DNA of 64,000 nucleotides, from assembly GCF_022024175.1 (NCBI RefSeq), contig NZ_CP091794.1, forward strand, positions 2,790,001 to 2,854,000, in the 5' to 3' direction. The notes below the pieces were generated by a model, which searched no databases, was not told the origin of the DNA, and saw nothing but the letters and a program-made list of their open reading frames with translations. A program made the position numbers and the translations under genes. This stretch comes from Prevotella communis. GTDB lineage: Bacteria > Bacteroidota > Bacteroidia > Bacteroidales > Bacteroidaceae. Each line of letters begins with the position of its first letter. Position 1 is the first letter of the stretch. This document shows positions 27,596 through 37,967 of this stretch, piece by piece.

Positions 27596-27652
27596 TTGAG
27601 TTAACTCAATTCATCGTTTGAGTTAACTCAATCGACAAAATGAGTTAACTCA
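27596..27652. promoter_or_regulatory. Three palindromes at 22-bp spacing upstream of the TPR-HTH gene
   Basis: TTGAGTTAACTCAA at 27596-27609 and 27618-27631, and TGAGTTAACTCA at 27641-27652. The repeat distance is 22 bp, about two helical turns. They lie some 85-140 bp upstream of the promoter box, placed as operator or activator sites on one DNA face. A fourth, 16-bp version is at 28391-28406. Confidence 0.55.
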
Positions 27653-27683
27653 AATTTTGGGGGCTGTTTTTGCACAAAAAGAA

Positions 27684-27714
27684 TATCCCAGCCACGGAAA
27701 ATGTAGCTGGGATA
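27684..27714 (-). terminator. Terminator-like hairpin, copy A
   Basis: TATCCCAGC and GCTGGGATA form a perfect 9-bp stem. It is the same sequence as the terminator of the CAZyme operon at 28463, but here it follows only a start-less ORF remnant. Confidence 0.7.
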
Positions 27715-27730
27715 AATTGTAAAGAAAAAA

Positions 27731-27904
27731 TTAGTCAGTCGGGGACTGGCTTACGCCCACAGAACTGAACGTCTCATGAATGATTTCCAGTATCTGCACA
27801 CAACTAATGGACTTCACCTGTGCATAGAGCTGGTCATAGTCTATCTCGCCAGCGTTGTCGATATACTGCCCCTTTGGTATCTGCAGACAGATATAGCGAC
27901 GACA
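27731..27904 (-). pseudogene. Start-less C-terminal coding remnant
   Basis: An open frame of 57 sense codons with no Met, ending at TAA 27731. It includes RRYICLQIPKGQYIDNAGE and ends SVGVSQSPTD. Its amino-acid content looks protein-like, and it is followed by a terminator hairpin as a real gene would be. A stop codon lies just upstream at 27905-27907. The family is not recognised. It is probably the tail of a deleted gene that once ended the operon; chance coding is the alternative. Confidence 0.4.
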
Positions 27905-27970
27905 TCATCGCTGTAGATACAAGAATCTTGGTAGAAAAATAGCACAAAAAACAGGTAATCTTACTATATA

Positions 27971-28041
27971 TAGCTGAATTCATGAATTGACCCGGGTGAT
28001 TTCATGAATTCAGCTCAATCGATGATTTCACTCGAGTGAGG
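27971..28041. repeat. Palindrome block B
   Basis: Contains GCTGAATTCATGAATT facing ATTTCATGAATTCAGC (15 of 16 pair) around GACCCGGGTG, then ATCGAT and TTCACTCGAGTGA. It can form a large cruciform. It is related to block B' at 28335-28450. Confidence 0.75.
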
Positions 28042-28106
28042 TTTTTAAGGGTATTATAGTACTAATTCAGCTTCTAGCCTGCTCTTAGGCAGCAATCACT
28101 CTGCTC

Positions 28107-28232
28107 CTAGGCTGCTCCTAGGCTGCTCCTAGGCTGCTCCGTGGAGCACTCACGAAGCAGCCTAGAGTATGGCTAGAGTATGGCTAGGGTAAGGCTAGAA
28201 GCAGGCTAGAGTATGGCTAGAGTATGGCTGAG
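28107..28232. repeat. Two 11-bp minisatellite arms
   Basis: The left arm is CTGCTCCTAGG in three to four tandem units. The right arm is TAGAGTATGGC and variants (TAGGGTAAGGC, TAGAAGCAGGC) in about six units. Both have period 11, and the arms share AGCAGCCTAG/CTAGGCTGCT, so partial hairpin pairing is possible. No spacer-repeat pattern of a CRISPR array is present. Confidence 0.8.
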
Positions 28233-28354
28233 GGATGATGTAAGAAGGAAGAGGTAAGATGTAAGAGAGAAGAGGTCCGAAGGCTGAGTCAGTCGGGGAC
28301 TGGTACCTGTCTCATGTTCTGCGGCGGGGCCTCGACGGATATCTTACTATATAT

Positions 28355-28427
28355 AGCTCAAATCGTGAATTGAGCCGATTGATTTCATGAATTGAGTTAA
28401 CTCAATCGATGAATTCACTCGAGTGAA
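28355..28427. repeat. Palindrome block B'
   Basis: Contains GCTCAA/TTGAGC hairpin arms, TTCATGAA, the 16-bp palindrome ATTGAGTTAACTCAAT (28391-28406), ATCGAT, GAATTC and TTCACTCGAGTGAA. It lies directly downstream of the CAZyme operon terminator. Confidence 0.75.
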
Positions 28428-28462
28428 GTTTTTGAGGGTATTATAGTTTTTTGCAAAAAAAA

Positions 28463-28493
28463 TATCCCAGCCACGGAAAATGTAGCTGGGATA
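28463..28493 (-). terminator. Rho-independent terminator of the CAZyme operon, copy B'
   Basis: TATCCCAGC and GCTGGGATA arms with a 13-nt loop, followed on the minus strand by a run of eight T. It begins about 26 bp after the CE6-CE1 stop codon. Confidence 0.88.
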
Positions 28494-28518
28494 AATTGTA
28501 AAGAAAAAAAATAAACTC

Positions 28519-32036
<3,518 letters not shown>

Positions 32037-32060
32037 GTTTCGTATTTGATCACTCTCTTA

Positions 32061-32092
32061 GGAGTTAAGGAGTTAAGAAGTTAAGGAGTTAA
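32061..32092. repeat. Period-8 tandem repeat between two CAZyme genes
   Basis: GGAGTTAA, GGAGTTAA, GAAGTTAA, GGAGTTAA in tandem. It occupies most of the 60-bp gap between the GH97-GH43-CBM6 stop (32097) and the CE6 start. Confidence 0.85.
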
Positions 32093-32096
32093 GACA

Positions 32097-35000
32097 TCAG
32101 TCTTTTCCCTTGAATTCCCAATAATCCAGGCGTACATCACCTGATGTCTTGCTGAAGCAGAGGTACAGGTCGTGAACACCAGCAGCCTTCTTTACCTTGG
32201 TGGCAAACGACTTATAGGTCTCTACAGAACCGGTAGCGCCAATCTTCACAGTACCGATAACAGGACCGTCCTGGCTATCCAGGCGCAACGTCAGTTCAAC
32301 AAAACCTGTAGAGGCAGCGCTGATAGCAAACTGACGGGCACCGGTAGCGAAGTCAACGCCACGCAGGCGGATAAACTCACCATCATTGATATCGAAGACA
32401 TACATATTCTTCTTACCAGTAGAGTAAGGCATATCCTTGATGACACCGGTATTCTCGATACCCATCTTAGCAGTCTTCAAACCATTACCCCAGTTCATGG
32501 TCTCGGCCTCAACACGCTTATAGGGGTTCAGCCACTCTATCTGCTTCAAAGGTTTCTGGTTCAGCCAGTAAGGTATCTCGGGAATAGTGCCATCAGCATC
32601 ATACGTAATCTCCTGTGCCGACACCGTACGACGCTCGTGATGGATATAGGTATCCAGATGCATCAGGTCATAGTTCTGACCAAACACATACGAGTGTCCC
32701 TTATAGTCACAGATACCAGGATGGTTACCACGGTCGCGCTGTGTGGGACGCATGATATAGTTCTTCCACTCCCAAGGACCCATAGGCGAGTCGCTCATGG
32801 CATAGCCCAGTGCCTCAGGACAGCAAGTCGTGGCATAAGCCAGATAGTATTTACCATTACGCTTGTAGAACCAAGGACCTTCCTGGTAGTTCTTCACCTT
32901 CCAGGTAGCCTTCTCGCTCCATGAAGCACGGAGGTTAATCTTAGCACCCTCTTCCTTGACAGGACGCATCACGCCATCCTTCTGGTTGAGCACAAAGATA
33001 TCGCCGCTGGTAGAGATCATGTCCTCATTGAGCTTGATACAATAGACATGCGGGTTGCCCCAATACATATAAGCCTGTCCGTCGTCATCAACAAACACAG
33101 AGGGGTCAATATCATCCCAGTGCTCCGTCTGCCACACCAGAGGCTTGCCAAGAGGATCCTTGAAAGGACCATAAGGCGAGTCGGCTACCAATACGCCGAT
33201 GCCATGACCATGAAGCGGTGCATAAAGATAATACTTGCCATTGCGCTCTACGGTCTGGATGGCCCATGCACCATTGTCGCGGGTGCGCCAAGAGAACTCC
33301 TTCAATGAAGCCACAGCACCATGCTCGGTCCAGTTCACCATATCGGTGGTTGACCACAAGAGCCAGTCGTACATAAAGAAGCCCGCAGAATTTTTCTCAT
33401 TAGCATCGGGGATATCCTCGGGAGAGGCATCGTGCGAGGTGAAAAGGAACAGGGTGTCGCCCACCACGATAGGTGACGGGTCGGCAGTAAATTTCGTCTG
33501 GAAAAGTGGCATATTAACGCTCAGCGGGTCGTTGACAGGATAGACCACCAAGACGAAACCGCCACGAGGACGCAGCTTCATAGAAGCAGGATAATCTTCC
33601 TGAAGAGCCACATGGAAGCCACGATCGCCAGCATCGCCATAAAGCATGATATCACCATGCTGTTTGCCCTGCTTCAGGAAAGAGAGGTCGAGAGGCAAAG
33701 TTTTCTCTTCGTCGGTACCATTGATACCTGCAATATACCATGTCTTGCCACTGCGGCGTGCCATGACCACCGACTCACCTGGATAGCCAGAGAGCAGACG
33801 GGTCTCGTCCCAAACGGTAGGCAGGGCCGAGAGGAACTGCTGCACGTCATGGGGCTGGGCCAGATAACTCTCGGGACGGTCGGCCAGATGTTGCAAACCA
33901 CTCTCGAAAAGCACCGTCAGTGCCAGTTCATGGGCATGCGTAGTGATATGGGGATGCTGTGAGTCGCTGAAGGTACAAGGGGTATAGTCCATCGGACCGA
34001 TGACATTACGGGTGAAAGGCAGTGTGGCATTATGGGCAGCCGCCTTCTTGGTGAAGGTAGGTACATTATTATACCACTCGGCACCATAGACACCCTCGGT
34101 ACTCATCAGGTTGGGATAGGTGCGCTGCCAGCCACGAGGGATGGTGGCACCATGGAAATTAACCAGCAGATGGTGCTTGGCAGCACTCTCCAGCAGGTCG
34201 ATGCAATAGTCCATATTCTGCTGGGTATCGCCAGAGAAGAAATCAATCTTCACACCAGCCACGCCAATCTTCTCGCACCAGGCAAACTCCTTCTCACGGT
34301 CCTCGGGATTGTTCAGACGGAACTTAGGACCGGGAGCACCATTTACCCAACCCACAGAGGAGTTGTACCAGATAAGGGGCTTTATACCCTTTGACTTGGC
34401 ATAGTTCACGGCATCCTCAATGGTCTTGCCATCTTTCATCTCGTCCCACTCAGCATCAATCAGAACGTAGGGCAACTGCAACGCCACTGCCATATCCACG
34501 TATTTCTTGATGATGTTATAGTCGTTGGAACCATGATTATAGGCCCAATAGACCCATGACACGGTGCCTGGATGAATCCAACTGGTATCCTCAATCTTAC
34601 TGGGTTCGGAGACATCCGTAATCAGCGTTGACTCCACCACATCAGCCAGTGAACCGATGATTGCGACACGCCAGGGAGATGGCTGATGGCTGATGGCTGA
34701 TGGCTGATTTCCATCGGGCACTACCTGATAGAGGTCGCCCTTGCTATGCAGACTGGAAGCTGCCTGACCTTTGCAGATATTTGCCTCAGAAAGGAGTACG
34801 AATACACCATCGGCAGGCTCCAAGAGGGCGGGATAGCCCCAACGGCCGTCTGTTGCCTTGGTGGTCAGAGGAAAGAAGCCCTCATAGCCGTCGGACCATT
34901 TCTGCATCCACCGCTTGGTGCCCTGAGAAATCTTATAGGCCGTCTTCTCCTTGTCCGACAAGCCATCGTAACGGAAGGCGACACCATCATTATACAGACG

Positions 35001-35306
35001 CATCGTCAGACGGATATCCTTACTGAGTGTCAGCTGATACTCGTTGGCCTCGTTGATGCAATGCAGACGCTTACCTGTCAGCATCTGATAATCGGCCGCT
35101 ACATGATGCGCCTTGCTCACCTTCTGAATCTGTGAGTTGCCATTTCCCAGTACAGGGATGTCAAGCACCTGTTGCTGCTGATAATAGACCTTACAGCCAT
35201 TATTCGCTGTTACAACCTTTAACTTCGCATTGGGCGATACCATGTCGGCAGCATACATGCCGCATGTCATGCTCCACGTAAAAAGCAAGAAAAATACCTT
35301 TTTCAT
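32097..35306 (-). CDS. Trimodular GH97 - GH43 - CBM6 enzyme (1069 aa)
   Basis: The signal peptide ends near CGMYA. GH97 occupies about residues 22-595; VAGVKIDFFSGDTQQNMDY supplies the Asp expected of retaining GH97 alpha-galactosidase-type enzymes. GH43 follows (about 602-930) with general base TADPSPIV, pKa modulator DIDPSVFVDD and acid QEGPWFYK. CBM6 closes the protein (about 930-1069, RVEAETMNWGNG, YVFDINDGEFIRL). Predicted to remove alpha-linked galactose- or glucose-type and arabinose or xylose side units from xylan. A perfect heptamer repeat (34681-34708) lies inside the GH97 part and encodes HQPSAISHQPS. It starts 4 bp after the GH10 stop, so translation is likely coupled. Confidence 0.88.
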   Translation of the reverse strand: MKKVFFLLFTWSMTCGMYAADMVSPNAKLKVVTANNGCKVYYQQQQVLDIPVLGNGNSQIQKVSKAHHVAADYQMLTGKRLHCINEANEYQLTLSKDIRLTMRLYNDGVAFRYDGLSDKEKTAYKISQGTKRWMQKWSDGYEGFFPLTTKATDGRWGYPALLEPADGVFVLLSEANICKGQAASSLHSKGDLYQVVPDGNQPSAISHQPSPWRVAIIGSLADVVESTLITDVSEPSKIEDTSWIHPGTVSWVYWAYNHGSNDYNIIKKYVDMAVALQLPYVLIDAEWDEMKDGKTIEDAVNYAKSKGIKPLIWYNSSVGWVNGAPGPKFRLNNPEDREKEFAWCEKIGVAGVKIDFFSGDTQQNMDYCIDLLESAAKHHLLVNFHGATIPRGWQRTYPNLMSTEGVYGAEWYNNVPTFTKKAAAHNATLPFTRNVIGPMDYTPCTFSDSQHPHITTHAHELALTVLFESGLQHLADRPESYLAQPHDVQQFLSALPTVWDETRLLSGYPGESVVMARRSGKTWYIAGINGTDEEKTLPLDLSFLKQGKQHGDIMLYGDAGDRGFHVALQEDYPASMKLRPRGGFVLVVYPVNDPLSVNMPLFQTKFTADPSPIVVGDTLFLFTSHDASPEDIPDANEKNSAGFFMYDWLLWSTTDMVNWTEHGAVASLKEFSWRTRDNGAWAIQTVERNGKYYLYAPLHGHGIGVLVADSPYGPFKDPLGKPLVWQTEHWDDIDPSVFVDDDGQAYMYWGNPHVYCIKLNEDMISTSGDIFVLNQKDGVMRPVKEEGAKINLRASWSEKATWKVKNYQEGPWFYKRNGKYYLAYATTCCPEALGYAMSDSPMGPWEWKNYIMRPTQRDRGNHPGICDYKGHSYVFGQNYDLMHLDTYIHHERRTVSAQEITYDADGTIPEIPYWLNQKPLKQIEWLNPYKRVEAETMNWGNGLKTAKMGIENTGVIKDMPYSTGKKNMYVFDINDGEFIRLRGVDFATGARQFAISAASTGFVELTLRLDSQDGPVIGTVKIGATGSVETYKSFATKVKKAAGVHDLYLCFSKTSGDVRLDYWEFKGKD
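34681..34708. repeat. Perfect four-unit heptamer repeat inside the GH97 domain
   Basis: GGCTGAT four times without mismatch, inside the GH97-GH43-CBM6 gene near residues 200-209. It is the least degenerate heptamer tract in the window, so the best candidate for slippage. A change by one unit would be a frameshift. Confidence 0.92.
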
Positions 35307-35310
35307 TATA

Positions 35311-37860
35311 TTATTTCATTCTTAGTTTTCCTTCAACAATATAAATACCTTGTGGTAACTTAGGCCATATCTCCAACGAGCCGAGCTTAGTGCCCTTCGT
35401 CGTATAGACATGCGGCTTAGAACGATTGGTGTTCGCATCAATCTCAGGAACATCGGCAAGCAGTTTTTCCTGTTGGAGATAACGGTGGCGCAGAGCGGAA
35501 CGCACCGCGAACCATGCCTTCTTCTTGCCGAGACCAGAGTTATACAGCAACGGATTGGAGTTGCTACGCCATGAGTCATTATCCTTGATACCCCAGACAA
35601 CGAGGTTAGGACAATTGTCGTTATTCAGCACAATATCGGTTATCATACGGTAGTTACGTGCCTGTTCCTCCAGATTTGCAGTCGTCGTAGAGGGTACGCC
35701 CATATCCAGTTCCGTGATAATACATTTCAGACCGGCCTCGCCAAAAAGGCGGATGGTCTTCTCCAATTTCACGGAGTCCACATCACCGATAGAGAAGTGG
35801 CACTGCAGGCCGACACCGTCCAAAGGAACTTTTTCTGACTGCAGGTGCTTCACCAGATTAGAGAAAGCCACAGCCTTGGCCTTGCCCTGCATCTCCACAT
35901 CATAATCGTTCAGATAGAGCTGGATATCAGGATCCGCCCTACGGGCATAAACGAAAGCTGAGTCGATATAATCATCACCAATAGCCTGCTGCCATACCGT
36001 AGGACGCAGTTTATAGCCATTCGGATTGGTGCGGATGATGCTTTGGTCATCGTCCAGACACTCGTTGACGACATCCCATTCCACCACCTTACCCTTGAAA
36101 TGCTGGAGTACTGTGGTGATATGATTCTTCATAATGTCCAATGCCTGCTGGCGTGTCCATCCCTTATCGTTCTTCTTACCGTCGCTACTCAGCCAAGTAG
36201 GCTGTTGGGTATGCCATACCAGACAGTGACCACGAACCGTCATATTATTGTTCTTTGCCAACGAGACAAGACCATCGGCAGCACCCCAGCTGAAGCTTCC
36301 CTGCGAGGGCTGTAGCACATCCATCTTCATCTCGTTCTCTGCCACCATCATATTAAACTGGCGGGCAGCCTCAGAACGGTCGCTATCCAGTCCTTTATAG
36401 GTACAGAATGCCATACCAATCATCTTACCATTCTTCTCGGCATAGTAGCGCATCGTCTTGCTGTCGGTATTATCATTGATACCGTCATCATAGAGTGCCC
36501 CCATAGTGCTCTCAGGAATCTCCGGATTATTCGGATCTACAGGATTATTGGGGTCGGCATCGTCTGTAGAAGCCAGACGTAGCACCACCTTATAGCCCTC
36601 GTCATCTGTTACCTCTTCAAGAGCCCAGGTGCCCTTGCCCGGTTGCAATAAGTGGAACTGCCAGTTGCCAGACTTGCTCTTTGCCTTTAAGACGGTAATC
36701 TCCGTACCCACCTTAAAGGGCAGTTCTTCGAGGGCAAGCGTGATAACTGGAGCCACCTCGCTCGTAGAGAAATCCTCCGTCATATTACTATAATTGAGGC
36801 TACCTGCCACTACCAACTGGTCATAACTGTCGGCAGAAGCCACCTTGAAGCGCAATACCGAACCGGGATGCAGCGTGAGGTTGGCATTCTTCGTGGGTGC
36901 GGCATAGTTCTTGAGTGTCAGCACACCGGGTGCCTCATCACCAGGTTCGATGGTGCCATAGTTATCCACCATGCCACCAATGCTGCCTGTACCACCGAGG
37001 ACACCATTGGTCAAGACGTAGGCCACAGGCGTTGACTCACTGCCCATCGCACCCAGCGCGCCACTATACTTCTTGCTTTCAGCCTCAGCACGGTCATTGT
37101 TGATCAGCACTTTACCAGCCTTCACACGCAGTGCGCCGGTGAGGTTATTCTGATTACCCGTGATGCGATAGGTTCCAGTGCCCTCCTTGATGAGTCCCAG
37201 GATGCTACCGCTATTAGGAGCTATCATACCTGCCAAGACGGCATCGGTGTTCAGGTTGCCAACTAAATAATAGGACTTACGATCCTTCTTCATATAGCCT
37301 TGCAAGGTAGAGCCGGCCTCCATCTGCAATTCGCCAATACGAAAACCGCCGGCATTGGCATTGTTGGCCTCATTGCAGAGAATGGCACCGCTATGCACCG
37401 TCACCTTACAGTTCTGCATGGCATTATTCAGTTTGCCACCCTTGATACAGTCGTCAATATTCTCAGGTGAAAATACCTTTCCACCATGCGCCAGGACGAC
37501 ATTGTAAGAACCTGCAGAGGGAGAATTCTCCTTGAACGGATAGATATGTGCATCGCCCGTGAAGTTGGTCCAGTTAGCCCATGAGGCCCCACTCTTGGTT
37601 CCCAGATAGCAGCGCTCACCACCAGCATAGAGATTGATAGTGCCCTTACCGCCGACAGCCGACGTGAGATAACAATAGCGGGCCAATTTCACATCGGTGG
37701 TCTTACCGGCAGCCACACTGACAGTGGTGCTATAGGTAATATAGCTATCAGATCTGTTATTACCGTTCCCGTTTCTAATATCAATTACTGTATTCTGTGC
37801 CTGAGCACCGAGTAACGGCAGAGCCGCTAAGAGAAATATAAGTCTTTTATGTTTCAGCAT
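35311..37860 (-). CDS. GH10 endo-xylanase with autotransporter-passenger-like N-terminal region (849 aa)
   Basis: The signal peptide ends GAQAQ. Residues about 22-440 look like a beta-helix passenger with autotransporter-associated strand repeats (LIKEGTGTYRITGNQNNLTGALRV, GGTGSIGGMVDNYGTIEPGD). A DPNNPVDPNNP linker leads to GH10 (about 455-800) with HCLVWHTQQPTW, acid/base glutamate in VVEWDVVNE (about 597) and nucleophile glutamate in IITELDMG (about 713). The C-terminus ends LPQGIYIVEGKLRMK, a type IX-like tail. It cleaves the xylan backbone and is the diagnostic enzyme of this PUL. No CBM is recognised; the passenger-like part may take its place. Confidence 0.92.
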   Translation of the reverse strand: MLKHKRLIFLLAALPLLGAQAQNTVIDIRNGNGNNRSDSYITYSTTVSVAAGKTTDVKLARYCYLTSAVGGKGTINLYAGGERCYLGTKSGASWANWTNFTGDAHIYPFKENSPSAGSYNVVLAHGGKVFSPENIDDCIKGGKLNNAMQNCKVTVHSGAILCNEANNANAGGFRIGELQMEAGSTLQGYMKKDRKSYYLVGNLNTDAVLAGMIAPNSGSILGLIKEGTGTYRITGNQNNLTGALRVKAGKVLINNDRAEAESKKYSGALGAMGSESTPVAYVLTNGVLGGTGSIGGMVDNYGTIEPGDEAPGVLTLKNYAAPTKNANLTLHPGSVLRFKVASADSYDQLVVAGSLNYSNMTEDFSTSEVAPVITLALEELPFKVGTEITVLKAKSKSGNWQFHLLQPGKGTWALEEVTDDEGYKVVLRLASTDDADPNNPVDPNNPEIPESTMGALYDDGINDNTDSKTMRYYAEKNGKMIGMAFCTYKGLDSDRSEAARQFNMMVAENEMKMDVLQPSQGSFSWGAADGLVSLAKNNNMTVRGHCLVWHTQQPTWLSSDGKKNDKGWTRQQALDIMKNHITTVLQHFKGKVVEWDVVNECLDDDQSIIRTNPNGYKLRPTVWQQAIGDDYIDSAFVYARRADPDIQLYLNDYDVEMQGKAKAVAFSNLVKHLQSEKVPLDGVGLQCHFSIGDVDSVKLEKTIRLFGEAGLKCIITELDMGVPSTTTANLEEQARNYRMITDIVLNNDNCPNLVVWGIKDNDSWRSNSNPLLYNSGLGKKKAWFAVRSALRHRYLQQEKLLADVPEIDANTNRSKPHVYTTKGTKLGSLEIWPKLPQGIYIVEGKLRMK

Positions 37861-37886
37861 AAAAACAAATTCGTTACAACAAAATC

Positions 37887-37960
37887 AATTCGTATAATTC
37901 GTTAAATTCGTTGTTTCAATAAATTATAATTCGTGTAATTCGTTAAATTCGTTGTTTCAA
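37887..37960. repeat. 33-bp direct repeat with internal period 9, GH43-GH10 gap
   Basis: Two copies (37887-37919 and 37928-37960) of an element built from AATTCGTnn/AATTCGTTA/AATTCGTTG and ending TTTCAA. They fill the 107-bp gap between the GH43-CBM6-esterase stop and the GH10 start. It is the largest gap inside the CAZyme operon. Confidence 0.88.
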
Positions 37961-37967
37961 ATAGAAA

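Larger units (their letters stand above)
27501..28518. other. 1-kb intergenic region rich in palindromes, minisatellites and duplicated terminator elements
   Basis: No intact gene was found here. From left to right it holds a promoter box and three 22-bp-spaced palindromes, terminator copy A, a start-less coding remnant (27731-27904) and palindrome block B (27955-28055). Then come two 11-bp minisatellite arms (28107-28232), a purine-rich GTAAGA stretch, palindrome block B' (28335-28450) and terminator copy B'. Blocks B and B' share long words (ATCTTACTATATATAGCT, ATTTCATGAATT, TCACTCGAGTGA, GGGTATTATAG). The region separates the accessory block from the xylan PUL. Confidence 0.85.

Noticed and set aside
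28107..28232. CRISPR array
   Set aside because: Units are 11 bp and contiguous without unique spacers, and there are no cas genes in the window.
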